This document shows, in pieces, positions 1 through 10,705 of a DNA stretch of 64,000 bases. The stretch's first letter is position 1; every line of letters starts with the position of its first letter. The DNA is taken from NCBI RefSeq assembly GCF_009905375.1, contig NC_133655.1, forward strand, positions 34,728,398-34,792,397. Reading direction: 5' to 3'. Under the pieces are notes generated by a model. It made no database searches. It was not told the DNA's origin and saw nothing but the letters and a program-made list of their open reading frames with translations. The stretch is from Apium graveolens. Taxonomy: Eukaryota > Streptophyta > Magnoliopsida > Apiales > Apiaceae. A program made the translations under genes and the position numbers.

Positions 1-2711
1 AGTATTATAACGAATCTTTATTTTATCAAGGCATTCCAATGATTCTGATATACTAGCATGATACGACATTTGATCTACTTGCAATAAATAGTTGAGGGTT
101 CATGGAATTTCTATATATTACTAAGATAGATTTGAGAATCACTTGGTTCACGTATAACAAGATAACTCAGGATACTCGCATCATATATATATATAAGCTA
201 GTTATCATACATTCGCAGTGTAAACGAAAAAGCAGGTTGAATCACTTGCCTTGAGAAAGGCTGGACTGGTCTTGCAGGTAGGAGCAACTGGAAGCCTTAC
301 TCGACCTTTATGGCAAGTTTACCCTCGTCTCGAGATCCTACATAATTAATAATAACCTCATTATAATATATTCTCACCAACTCAACCTATTTTTAACCCG
401 AAATTAAACACAAGTGGCACTTAGGCCTATATGCACACAATTTATAATCACCTTATAAATATAATAGCACACATAGCCACATATACTCACATATCATATT
501 TTAATACCAAATAATATCACACACACAATAATGCAACACTAGGCTTGGATGATCTCGATCCCCAACTAAGTCACTTGATCGCTAAACTAGACAAAGTCTT
601 CAACTTTGGTCTCCTAACTCGATGTGCCTTTAATAAACTATCCAAAACATATTGACCCTCACTTGGGCCTTTCACTCTACTGGATTTATGCTATCGTGCA
701 ACTATAATGGTCAACCTAGGTCTCACTTATAAGTGCTCTAAAACTATGTGATAAGTGAAAGTGCTTACTAAGGAAAATTTCAGAATGACATCTATGGTTT
801 CTTGAGTGCATTAGACACTCTTGCACTACAAGTTTACCTCCAAAACTTTTACACTAGACTCGTCTGACCATAAGGCATCTCCCAAACTCGATGTGGTTCA
901 AGGGCCTAGCTTGGGACTCCTTGGGCCTAAGCTTAAAGTCCATGGTTCCCCTGTTTTTCTGGGCAGAAAATGCCCTGACTTGAACTAACTTGTGACACAT
1001 GGTTCTAACTCAAATCCTATGAACTATGGCTGGAAAAATTCCTCTGACACTCCTTCTAACTAAGGCTCAACAGGGCCTAATGAGGGCCTACCCATGACAT
1101 GGTTAAAACTTCCTATTTCTAAGTTGCAACAAAACTGTCCCCTGCTGGACAGATTTTGTGATTCCACTCATGCACCTACCCAAATGACTTATAAACCTCC
1201 AACAAACACCTAAAACCTTTTATATACTCCTAGTTCTAGCTTCTGGTGGCTTGGGCTTTAAAGTGCACAACAAATGCTCATTCAAAACTTCCCCATAAAC
1301 TAGTACATCAAATCTGGAAAAATGCAACCACTAACTATTCTCCTTCCACCTTGACTCTCGCTTAACAACCAAGCATCTAACCCTTACCAAAGCAAACCTA
1401 GTGCATTAATATCCTAAAATAGTGTCTCAACAGGAGTGGAGCTCATCCATGGCCAAGAACAACAACATGCAACTAAAAATATAACATGCAACTCATGGAA
1501 AAACACTTAACAAGATTTCAACCAGGCATAAAGTTTAAATTCTTGCAAATTCGACTTATACCTATTGCTCATCCTTAATAATCATGAAATATATCTTCTC
1601 TTATCTATTAATAAGAAATTCATCATGGAAACAATCTATCTCAAGTACAAATATTTCAAATTTATAGATTTTTAAACATATAAACATGATTTCGAAAAGA
1701 GTAGCATGCACAACATAGTTGATTATCATTTTAACATCTTAAAACTAGCATGCATGGCTAAATATGATTATATAATGAAATTTCAGTAGCATGCAAAGGA
1801 TTTTAAAGCATGGTTTCTTCATAAAATACTTAGTTAACACATATATAAAATGTATCTCATAGAGAGCTCTTGAATTCACAAGAATCAAGAGTTTCTCTTT
1901 GGAGATCACACAAGAACTACACATGCAACCATGAAACTTCAACTCCCAAGTCACAAAACTCTTGGGAAGTATATAAAATGAATGTAGGTAGAAGATTTAC
2001 ACTAGGGAAGATGAGAAATGGAATGAAAAATGGAAGGGAGTGGGGGATGGGGGGCTTCGGCCGAGAGCAACAAGGGAGGGAGGGGAGTAGAGAAAAATGA
2101 GGTGTGTTGGAGTGTGGAGTGAGTGAAAATGACTTCTCCCACTTTGTTTTTGGTTTTATTGACAAAAAGAATGAGTGGAAATGAGAATGTACAAAAATGT
2201 CCTCCAGGTAAAGTTAGGCCATTTTGCATGCAAGGTTAGTGTGGTAATTTGGTTATTAACAAATGAGTTAGTGGGGTTGGAAAGGTCTCCTTTGCCCTTT
2301 GAGAGAATAGAATGGTGATTTACATGCAAGGGCTTCTATGTAATTTGCTAATTATAACAAATAAAATTTGTAAAGATTTATTTTTATAAAATAAAATACA
2401 AGTTCAAAAATTATAAAATTTATACCATAAAATAACTTGGATTTTTAGAAATTTTATAAAATCACTTTTGAAATTTGTGAACAAAATAACTTTTAAAAGA
2501 AAATTTCTCCAAGGTTTAGAATATTCCTTATAAATCAAAAATAAAGGAAATAAATAAATTTTTGCTTTGAAAAATCATATACTACATAAAGCAAATTTAT
2601 AATGCAGAAATTTTAATTCGCACAAACGTACAACCATTAAGTATAATTACATTCGGCTCTAATATTATACCAAGTCCATAAATAATATTACACAAAATGC
2701 TGGTCGTAACA
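1..2711 (-). repeat. 3' LTR of G1, partial
   Basis: This matches 18005-20689 nearly base for base, so about 1.17 kb of this LTR lies left of the window. It ends GGTCGTAACA, immediately followed on the plus strand by a pyrimidine run that is the minus-strand polypurine tract. It carries 27 bp (769-795) that both right-hand LTR copies lack. No coding sequence is apparent; short open frames in it are chance. Confidence 0.93.
1217..1226 (-). promoter_or_regulatory. Probable TATA box of the G1 3' LTR
   Basis: TATATAAAAG on the minus strand. The same decamer sits at the equivalent place in the 5' LTR (19195-19204) and in the opposite-strand LTR of G3 (63119-63128). In element orientation it lies about 1.5-1.6 kb into the LTR, which would make U3 about 1.6 kb. 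Confidence 0.55.
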
Positions 2712-2725
2712 TCCTCTCCCCCTTA
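2712..2725 (-). other. Polypurine tract of G1
   Basis: A minus-strand purine run (AAGGGGGAGAGGA) abuts the 3' LTR, as expected for the plus-strand DNA primer of an LTR retrotransposon. Confidence 0.85.
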
Positions 2726-2745
2726 AGGGATGCTGTCCCCAGAAT

Positions 2746-3209
2746 CTAAGAGAACAGATGAGGATACCGGGAACGCATATCAGACTCTAACTCCCAAGTT
2801 CATTCTTCGACCTTGGGGTTCCTCCAAAGTACTTTCACTAACCTTACCGACTTCTTCCTAAGACTCTTCACTTGCCGGTCGAGTAATTTGACAGGTTGCT
2901 CCATAAATGACAGGTCTGCCTGAATTTCTGCAGGTTCATATTCTATCACATGGCTGGCGTCAGGATTGTACTTCTTAAGCAACGACACATGGAACACATT
3001 ATGCACATGCTGATACTGAGTTGATAAGGCTAACTCGTAGGCCACCCTCCCCACTTGACTCAAAATTTCAAAAGGACCTATATATCTAGGAGCTAACTTC
3101 CCTTTCTTGCCAAATCTAGACAATCCTTTTCTTGGTGACACCTTCAACAAAACGGCTTCGCCTACTTGGAATCTAACATCCTTACGCGCTGGATCCGCAT
3201 ACTTTCTCT
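2746..3209 (-). pseudogene. G1 integrase C-terminus with chromodomain-like tail
   Basis: The 3' end of G1 pol, separated from the rest by the insertion at 3215-8100. Reading from the break it begins with RKYADPARKDVRFQVG, then shows the integrase C-terminal module (LAPRYIGPFEIL, VHNVFHVSLLKKY). It ends with a segment like the chromodomain tail of chromoviruses (LLDRQVKSLRKKSVRLVKVLW), a module that guides integration in this lineage. A TGA at 2800-2802 interrupts it in the position of the usual alanine codon. The frame then stays open to a TAG at 2746-2748, just upstream of the polypurine tract. Homology is clear; function is lost. Confidence 0.88.
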
Positions 3210-3214
3210 TTCTA

Positions 3215-3896
3215 TGATGTGGATCACGCCACAAAGAAACAAAATCGCACCACAAAGAAACAAAAATAAGAAAGAAAAGGGATAAGAGAAGAAGAGGATA
3301 TTTCAAAAGAACACGATCAATCCAGAAACGTGAACTTTGAATCTCAAATTGCTTAGATCAATCCAGAAACTAAGTAATTCGAATCTAACCTTCAAAACAA
3401 TCCAGTAATTGAAGTTTAGAGGGAAGAAAAACTACTCATAGTTTATCTCAAAACAAAAGTTTTATATCATCCATTGTCTCTCTTAAAAGATTACATTAGA
3501 AGGGTATTTATAGGCTTAGACAATAACCCAAACCCAATAGGATTCCAAGAGAAATTCAATATCAGCTTGAATTAGCCAATATCTGAATCCTTCCAGTAAA
3601 CAAATTTAAAAACCAAATCCGAATAGAAAAAAGACAAAAACCAAATCCAAATAGGAAAATAAAATCCTAAGTGCATAAAACAAGAAAAACCCTTTCAAGT
3701 GAAAGGTAAAAACTTGCAAGCAAAATTTAAATTAATAATTATATAATAATCAGCTACTTGTCCAACTTCATGCATCACTCCTTTATTCCTTGTTGTCCAA
3801 GTAAGCTTCATAACCCATGTTTGCATCCTCTCCAATTTAGCATCACCACAAGTACACATAACCAAATCCAAAATATTCATTCCTTGATCCTCATCA
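3215..3896 (-). repeat. Gag-only element LTR 1 (3' outer)
   Basis: 682 bp, 16 bp longer than the other two LTRs because of a short duplication of CCACAAAGAAAC with flanking bases near its left end. It also lacks the five bases TTAAC near its right end that LTR 2 and LTR 3 share. It is the most divergent of the three copies. Confidence 0.9.
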
Positions 3897-3911
3897 TTCT
3901 CCTCTCCTTTG
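3897..3911 (-). other. Polypurine tract, gag-only unit 1
   Basis: Minus-strand AAAGGAGAGGAGAA abuts LTR 1. The same run abuts LTR 2 at 6010-6024. Confidence 0.75.
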
Positions 3912-4051
3912 AAGAAAACTCGTCCTCGAGTTCTAAAATATTTAAGAATAAGCACACAACGAGGTGATTTCTCGTAGAACTTGAAAGCCTTAAATTTCAA
4001 TTCCATCAGCAATATATTTGGAAGTAAACTCGAAAGAATAAGATAGTTTGA

Positions 4052-5107
4052 TTAGATAGGTGCATTCAACAAGTTCTCTACCCCAAAAAAATTAATGTGT
4101 TCCACTTGGATGATGTTATTTTCCTTATCCACAACCTCTTTAGTTTCAAACTTCTCCTTTAGTATCTCTTGTCCATCAACAATGTCATCACGCATAAATT
4201 TAGGAGATGCATCTATCTGATCTTTTTCAACAACCAAGACTTTCTCAAAAAGTGATTGTCTTTCTTCATGCTTCTCTATCATAGCTTCTTTTGTAACTGG
4301 TTCATCCTTTTCATCCAAACTTGATGTAGTCACCACATGTAACACATGGTAATCAGCAACAAGATCCGCGACATTCTCCACACTGACAAAGTCTTCTTCT
4401 TTAGTTTCTTCTGAAAGAGTAAACTCGTGAAGGGAAGACTTCAATTTCTCGTCTTGTTGAAAAGATTCAAATTCCAAAGCAAGATTGTATACATCATTAA
4501 ACGAGATATATGGACTTGATTTAACCTTTTGATTAATAGGCAAATTCAATCCACGAATAAATCTTCCAATTTTAATTGTTTTCGTCTCCTCCACATCACA
4601 AATAAGGCGCAATCTATAAAATTCAGAAGTATACTCAGAAACACTCATAGTACCTTGAGAGAGGGATATCATCTTCATTATACATTCGAATTTATAATGC
4701 AAAGGAATAAATTTTATACGAAGTTTCTTCTTAAGAGATGTCCAAGTCATAATCTTTTCTTTTCCAGATCTAACTATTTTTGTGTTTAGATTATCAAACC
4801 ACAAGCCTGCTTTCTTTGTAAGTTTAAGCGTTGCAATCTTGAATATTCTCATCTCAGTCCAACCTGTATAAGCAGAAATCTTGTCAACTTGTGTAACCCA
4901 TTCAACAAAATCATCTATGCTACCCAAACCTGTAAAATAAGCAAGCTCTATACCAGGATCATAGACTTCATCACTATCTTTCACCTTAATTAAAATTTTA
5001 TCCCATGCATCAAACCTCGATTCCGTTGAATTAACAAGCTTTTGAGTACGTTTATCAATCTCATCCAATTTTCCAAGTAATTTTCTGAGCAATTCATCCG
5101 TAGCCAT
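4052..5107 (-). CDS. Gag-like protein of gag-only element, unit 1 (351 aa, intact frame)
   Basis: The start is the ATG at 5107-5105 (MATDELLRKLLGKLDEID); upstream in-frame sequence is repeat-rich leader. An N-terminal coiled-coil-like stretch is followed by a retrotransposon Gag domain at about residues 80-230, with the hallmarks of that family: WTSLKKKLRIKFIP, the SLSQGTMSVSEYTSEF block and RFIRGLNLPI. No zinc knuckle and no protease follow. The C-terminal third is acidic (many E and D) and of unknown role. The stop at 4052 is caused by one base relative to unit 2, where the frame runs on toward the polypurine tract, so the original protein may have been longer. Such a Gag would package element RNA into particles whose enzymes come from an autonomous partner. 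Confidence 0.75.
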   Translation of the reverse strand: MATDELLRKLLGKLDEIDKRTQKLVNSTESRFDAWDKILIKVKDSDEVYDPGIELAYFTGLGSIDDFVEWVTQVDKISAYTGWTEMRIFKIATLKLTKKAGLWFDNLNTKIVRSGKEKIMTWTSLKKKLRIKFIPLHYKFECIMKMISLSQGTMSVSEYTSEFYRLRLICDVEETKTIKIGRFIRGLNLPINQKVKSSPYISFNDVYNLALEFESFQQDEKLKSSLHEFTLSEETKEEDFVSVENVADLVADYHVLHVVTTSSLDEKDEPVTKEAMIEKHEERQSLFEKVLVVEKDQIDASPKFMRDDIVDGQEILKEKFETKEVVDKENNIIQVEHINFFGVENLLNAPI

Positions 5108-5132
5108 ATGAAAAATCTGAAAAAAAAAATTG

Positions 5133-5264
5133 GTGAACAGTGCCCGCGAACAGTGCCGATGAATAGTGCCTGTGAACAGTAACCCGTGAACAGTACCAAT
5201 GAACAGTAATTTTGTGAACAGTAACCCCGTGAACAGTACTCGTGAACGGTACTCGCGAATAGTA
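5133..5264 (-). repeat. Leader repeat array, unit 1 (GTGAACAGT)
   Basis: About nine imperfect copies of GTGAACAGT, spaced 10-16 bp, occupy the segment between the primer site and gag. Several copies are followed by GCC or AC. The array recurs in unit 2. It may be a structured RNA leader; nothing in it codes. Confidence 0.75.
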
Positions 5265-5326
5265 ATTTTTTCTTTTTTTTTGAAACCTAGATCTCCCAAT
5301 AATTAAGAAATTGGAGAAAAAACCTT

Positions 5327-5340
5327 GGCTCTTGATACCA
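5327..5340 (-). other. Primer-binding site, gag-only unit 1
   Basis: Minus-strand TGGTATCAAGAGCC, three bases from LTR 2. It matches the initiator-tRNA-Met site except for one extra A. Confidence 0.7.
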
Positions 5341-5343
5341 AAT

Positions 5344-6009
5344 TGATGTGGATCGCACCACAAAGAAACAAAAATAAGAAAGAAAAGGGATAAGAGAAGA
5401 AGAGGATATTTCAAAAGAACACGATCAATCCAGAAACGTGAACTTTGAATCTCAAATTGCTTAGATCAATCCAGAAACTAAGTAATTCGAATCTAACCTT
5501 CAAAACAATCCAGTAATTGAAGTTTAGAGGGAAGAAAAACTACTCATAAATTATCTCAAAACAAAAGTTTTGTATCATCCATTGTCTCTCTTAAAAGATT
5601 ACATTATAAGGGTATTTATAGGCTTAGACAATAACCCAAACCCAATAGGATTCCAAGAGAAATTCAATATCAGCTTGAATTAGCCAATATCTGAATCCTT
5701 CCAGGAAACAAATTTAAAAACCAAATCCGAATAGAAAAAAGACAAAAACCAAATCCAAATAGGAAAATAAAATCCTAAGTGCTTAAAACAAGAAAAACCC
5801 TTTCAAGTTAAAGGTAAAAACTTGCAAGCAAAATTTAAATTAATAATTATATAATAATCAGCTACTTGTCCAACTTCATGCATCGCTCCTTTATTCCTTG
5901 TTGTCCAAGTAAGCTTCATAACCCATGTTTGCATCCTCTCCAATTTAGCATCACCACAAGTACACATAACCAAATCCAAATTAACATATTCATTCCTTGA
6001 TCCTCATCA
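5344..6009 (-). repeat. Gag-only element LTR 2 (shared middle LTR)
   Basis: 666 bp with the same termini as the other copies. It serves as 5' LTR for unit 1 and 3' LTR for unit 2. It is closer to LTR 3 than to LTR 1. Confidence 0.9.
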
Positions 6010-6024
6010 TTCTCCTCTCCTTTG
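6010..6024 (-). other. Polypurine tract, gag-only unit 2
   Basis: A minus-strand purine run next to LTR 2, identical to that of unit 1. Confidence 0.7.
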
Positions 6025-6032
6025 AAGAAAAC

Positions 6033-7220
6033 TCATCCTCGAGTTCTAAAATATTTAAGAATAAGCACACAACGAGGTGATTTCTCGTAGAACTTGAAAG
6101 CCTTAAATTTCAATTCCATCAGCAATATATTTGGAAGTAAACTCGAAAGAATAAGATAGTTTGATGAGATAGGTGCATTCAACAAGTTCTCTACCCCAAA
6201 AAAATCAATGTGTTCCACTTGGATGATGTTGTTTTCCTTATCCACAACCTCTTTTGTTTCAAACTTCTCCTTTAGTATCTCTTGTCCATCAATAATGTCA
6301 TCACGCATAAATTTAGGAGATGCATCTATCTGATCTTTTTCAACAACCAAGACTTTCTCAACAAGTGACTATCTTTCTTCATGCTTCTCTATCATAGCTT
6401 CTTTTGTAACTGGTTCATCCTTTTCATCCAAACTTGATGTAGTCGCCACATGTAACACATGGTAATCAGCAACAATATCCGTGACATTCTCCACACTGAC
6501 AAAGTCTTCTTCTTTAGTTTCTTCTGAAAGAGTAAACTCGTGAAGGGAAGACTTCAATTTCTCGTCTTGTTGAAAAGATTCAAATTCCAAAGCAAGATTG
6601 TATACATCATTAAACGAGATATATGGACTTGATTTAACCTTTCGATAAATAGGCAAATTCAATCCATGAATAAATCTTCCAATTTTAATTGTTTCCGTCT
6701 CCTCCACGTCACAAATAAGGCGCAATCTATAAAATTCAGAAGTATACTCAGAAACACTCATAGTACCTTGAGAGAGGGATGTCATCTTCATTATACATTC
6801 GAATTTATAATGCAAAGGAATAAATTTTGCACGAAGTTTCTTCTTCAGAGATGTCCAAGTCATAATCTTTTCTTTTCCAGATCTAACTCTTTTTGTGTTT
6901 AGATTATAAAACCACAAGCCTACTTTCTTTGTAAGTTTAAGCGCTGCAATCTTGAATATTCTCATCTCAGTCCAACCTGTATAAGCAGAAATCTTGTCGA
7001 CTTGAGTGACCCATTCAACAAAATCATCTATGCTACCTAAACCTGTAAAATAAGCAAGCTCTATATCAGGATCATAGACTTCATCACTATCTTTCACCTT
7101 AATTAAAATTTTATCCCATGCATCAAACCACGATTCCGTTGAATTAACAAGCTTTTGAGTATGTTTATCAATCTCATCCAATTTTCCAAGTAATTTTCTG
7201 AGCAATTCATCTGTAGCCAT
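6033..7220 (-). pseudogene. Gag-like protein of gag-only element, unit 2 (one nonsense codon)
   Basis: The second copy of the Gag gene. Its start is the ATG at 7220-7218, and it has the same Gag domain (SLSQGTMSVSEYTSEF, RFIHGLNLPI). A TAG at 6369-6367 replaces a CAA of unit 1 about four fifths of the way along; the frame is otherwise open. Beyond the unit 1 stop it continues for about 35 codons (ending FYEKSPRCVLILKYFRTRG) to within a few bases of the polypurine tract, which suggests the ancestral gene used the whole interval. Differences from unit 1 are scattered single bases. Confidence 0.8.
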
Positions 7221-7244
7221 AAGAAAAATCTGAAAAAAAATTTG

Positions 7245-7363
7245 GGGAACAGTGCCCGTGAACAGTGCCGATGAATAGTGCCCGTGAACAGTGCCAATGA
7301 ACAGTAATCTTGTGAACAGTAATCCCGTGCACAGTACTCGTGAACAGTACTCGCGAATAGTAA
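7245..7363 (-). repeat. Leader repeat array, unit 2 (GTGAACAGT)
   Basis: The same imperfect GTGAACAGT / GTGAACAGTGCC units as in unit 1, slightly shorter. It lies between the primer site and gag. Confidence 0.75.
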
Positions 7364-7417
7364 TTTTTTTTTGAAACCTAGATCTCCCAATAATTAAGAA
7401 ATTGGAGAAAAAGCCTT

Positions 7418-7431
7418 GGCTCTTGATACCA
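7418..7431 (-). other. Primer-binding site, gag-only unit 2
   Basis: Minus-strand TGGTATCAAGAGCC beside LTR 3, identical to unit 1. Confidence 0.7.
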
Positions 7432-7434
7432 AAT

Positions 7435-8100
7435 TGATGTGGATCGCACCACAAAGAAACAAAAATAAGAAAGAAAAGGAATAAGAGAAGAAGAGGATAT
7501 TTCAAAAGAACACGATCAATCCAGAAACGTGAACTTTGAATCTCAAATTGCTTAGATCAATCCAGAAACTAAGTAATTCGAATCTAACCTTCAAAACAAT
7601 CCAGTAATTGAAGTTTAGAGGGAAGAAATACTACTCATAGTTTATCTCAAAATAAAAGTTTTATATCATCCATTGTCTCTCTTAAAAGATTACATTAGAA
7701 GGGTATTTATAGGCTTAGACAATAACCCAAACCCAATAGAATTCCAAGAGAAATTCAATATCAGCTTGAATTAGCCAATATCTGAATCCTTCCAGGAAAC
7801 AAATTTAAAAACCAAATCCGAATAGAAAAAAGACAAAAACCAAATCCAAATAGGAAAATAAAATCTTAAGTGCTTAAAACAAGAAAAACCCTTTCAAGTG
7901 AAAGGTAAAACCTTGCAAGCAAAATTTGAATTAATAATTATATAATAATCAGCTACTTGTCCAACTTCATGCATCGCTCCTTTATTCCTTGTTGTCCAAG
8001 TAACCTTCATAACCCATGTTTGCATCCTCTTTAATTTAGTATCACCACAAGTACACATAACCAAATCCAAATTAACATATTCATTCCTTGATCCTCATCA
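7435..8100 (-). repeat. Gag-only element LTR 3 (5' outer)
   Basis: 666 bp; ends GATCCTCATCA and is followed by the GTCTA copy of the target duplication. Confidence 0.9.
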
Positions 8101-8105
8101 GTCTA

Positions 8106-9718
8106 TCTTGAGCAGCAAGCAACCTTTTCTGAATTAACTTGATTGTCTCATGCAACTGTTGTACCAATTCCGATCCTAGAATCCTTCCTTCTCCTACTTC
8201 ATCCCAACTTGTCGGTGATCCACATTTTCATCCGTACAAAGCTTCGTATGGTGGCATGCCAACACTGGAGTGATAGCTGTTGTTGTAAGAGAATTTTACC
8301 AATGGCAAGTGGTCATCCCAACTTCCTGCAAAATTGATTGCACAACTGCGTAACATGTCTTCGATTGTTTGAATTGTCCTTTCGCTCTGACCATCAGTGT
8401 GCGGGTGGTACGCCGTACTCATGTTCAACTTCGTGCCAAGACTTTCTTGAAATTGCTTCCAGAATCTCGAGTTAAATCGGGGATCTCTATCTGAAACTAT
8501 CGATACGGGTACTCCATGCCTTAGTACGATTTCACGCACGTACAGATGAACCAACCTGTCCAATGACGACTTCTCATTAATTGGATGGAAATGCGCCGAC
8601 TTCGTAAGGCGATCAACTATAACCCATATAGCGTCATGTCCGGATTTCATTCGCGGTAGTTCCACTATAAAGTCCATAGCAATATTTTCCCATTTCCATT
8701 TTGGAATCTTTAGGGGCTGAATTAATCCGCTTGGTCGTTGATGTTTTGCCTTCACTTTCTGACAAGTATAACACTTTGTAACCCATTCTGCCACATCTCG
8801 CTTCATATTTGGCCACCAAAAGTTCTGCTTTAAGTCCCGATACATCTTGGTGCTTCCCGGGTGGATTGAAAATCTTGAATTGTGGGTTTCTTGCAGAATC
8901 TCATTCTTCAATTCAGGTACATGAGGAATCCAAATTCTTGAGGAAAACCTTAGTATACCTTGATCATCCCTTTGAGTGCCAATCTCTTCTCCAGTTAGCT
9001 GATTCTTCTCTTTCTCCATTACTTCTTCCTGACATTTCTTTATCTTTTCCACTAGTGTTGGCTGAAAAGTCATTGCACGACAAACTTCTTCAACTATTCC
9101 ACTATCATAAAGTTCCAATCCAAATTTCTTAATCTCTTCAGAGAATTTCTTTGGTGTTGCTATCATATTCAGTCTTTCCTTCCTACTCAAAGCATCGGCT
9201 ACAACGTTCGTCTTTCCAGGATGATAATTTATCGAGCAATCATAGACCTTGATCAATTCCAACCATCTCCTTTGCCTCATATTGAGCTCCTTCTGAGTGA
9301 AAATGTACTTTAAACTCTTGTGATCCGTGTAGATTTCACACTTTTCTCCATAGAGGTAATGTCTCCAAATCTTAAGTGCGAACACTATGGAGGCTAGTTC
9401 CAAGTCATGCGTCGGGTACTTCAATTCATGCGGTTTTAACTGTCTTGACGCATACACGATCAACTTACTGTGTTGCATTAGCACACAGCCCAATCCTTTA
9501 TGTGAAGCATCGCTGGAAATCATAAAGTTTCCTTGGTCGTCTGGTAGTACTAACATCGGAGCTGTTACCAATCTCTGTTTCAACTCTTGAAAGCTATCCT
9601 CATATTCTGCATTCCATTCGAACTTCTGATTCTTCCTGGTTAACTTAGTCAATGGCGTGGCGATTTTTGAAAAATCCATGACAAACCTTCTATAATACCC
9701 TGCCAATCCTAGAAAACT
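8106..9718 (-). pseudogene. G1 RNase H and integrase (main part)
   Basis: The frame continues the reverse transcriptase after the TGA at 9719-9721, starting [13 protein letters not shown]. RNase H is visible ([55 protein letters not shown]). Integrase follows: the HHCC zinc finger ([18 protein letters not shown] ... CYTCQKVK), then the DDE core with Asp in [10 protein letters not shown], Asp in [10 protein letters not shown] and Glu in [13 protein letters not shown] stop appears right after [10 protein letters not shown] (TGA at about 8223-8225), then coding resumes (SPTSWDEVGEGRILG ... LLAAQD) until the inserted element. The product would cut and join DNA ends in the nucleus; this copy is dead. 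Confidence 0.92.
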
Positions 9719-10705
9719 TCACACTTCTGTAGGTGTTTTTGGCCTCTCCCAACTTATAATCGCCTCAATCTTTGCCGGATCTACTTTAACTCCTTCATCT
9801 CCAATGACGTGTGCCAAGAATTGAACTTCCTTTAACCAAAACTCACAATTAGAAAACTTGGCATACAACTTCTCTTGCCGGAGTATCTCCAATGCTATCC
9901 ATAGATGCTGCTTATGTTCTTCTTCCAACTTTGAATAAATAAGGATGTCATCAATGAATACCACTACGAACTTGTCCAAATACTTTTTAAATACCCGATT
10001 CATCAGATCCATAAATGCTGCCGGTGCATTAGTCAATCCAAAAGGCATTACTAAGAATTCATAATGTCCGTATCTCGTCCTGAATGCTGTCTTGAGAATA
10101 TCTTCTTCCTTGATCTTTAATTGATGGTATCCTGATCTTAAGTCAATCTTCGAAAAGCACTTTGCTCCTTTCAGCTGATCAAATAGGTTATCTATTCTTG
10201 GTAGCGGGTAGCGGTTCTTAATCGTCACCTTATTTAACTCCCGATAATCTATACATAGCCGCATACTTCCATTTTTCTTCTTTACAAACAGAACAGGTGC
10301 TCCCCATAGCGACGTACTTGGCCGTATCACTCCTTTGTCCAACAATTCTTGTAGCTGGCTCGCCAACTCTTTCATTTCTGCTGGTGCCATCCTATATGGG
10401 GCCTTTGAAACTGGTTTTGTGCCTGGAGCAAGGTTAATCTCGAACTCGATTTGTCGATCTGGTGGTAAGCCTGGTAGTTCATCTGGAAACACATCTGGGA
10501 ATTCGTTAACTACGGGAATATCTTCTATGCTGGGGTTGCCCTTTTCTGAATCCACTACATAAGCTAGGAACGACTCACAACCTTTTCTAAGTAACTTCTT
10601 AGCCTGAATGATTGTAAGAAACAGTTGCTCTTGCCTCTGTCCCTTAAATACTACCTTCTCTCCACTCTTCGTCTTTAAATACACTTTCTTGGTCTTACAA
10701 TTAAT
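9719..10705 (-). pseudogene. G1 reverse transcriptase
   Basis: A Ty3/gypsy reverse transcriptase. The N-terminal linker is followed by fingers and palm with [65 protein letters not shown] and the catalytic FIDDILIYS. Two C-to-T nonsense changes bound it: CAG to TAG at 10708-10706 upstream and CGA to TGA at 9721-9719 at the start of the connection domain. Between them the frame is fully open. It is part of a single gag-pol gene on the minus strand. Confidence 0.93.

Larger units (their letters stand above)
3215..8100 (-). mobile_element. Gag-only LTR element (TR-GAG type), tandem dimer
   Basis: Three LTRs (3215-3896, 5344-6009, 7435-8100) separate two internal regions that each encode only a Gag-like protein. 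LTR ends are TGATGTGGATC and GATCCTCATCA, an imperfect inverted repeat. Each internal region has a primer site and a polypurine tract but no protease, reverse transcriptase or integrase, so movement would need another element's enzymes. The outer flanks are TTCTA (3210-3214) and GTCTA (8101-8105), a 5-bp target duplication with one mismatch. Removing the insert restores a continuous integrase reading frame in G1. TR-GAG is a described class of non-autonomous plant elements; the dimer form is the unusual part. Confidence 0.88.

Noticed and set aside
1745..2229. Short open frames on both strands around a purine-rich GAGGGAGGGGAGTAG stretch
   Set aside because: They lie inside the G1 LTR, overlap on both strands, and recur with breaks in the other LTR copy; no domain, so chance frames.
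5094..5414. Minus-strand frame extending the gag-only Gag upstream through the leader
   Set aside because: The extra N-terminus is translated GTGAACAGT repeats and LTR sequence; the ATG at 5107 followed by conserved Gag is the better start.
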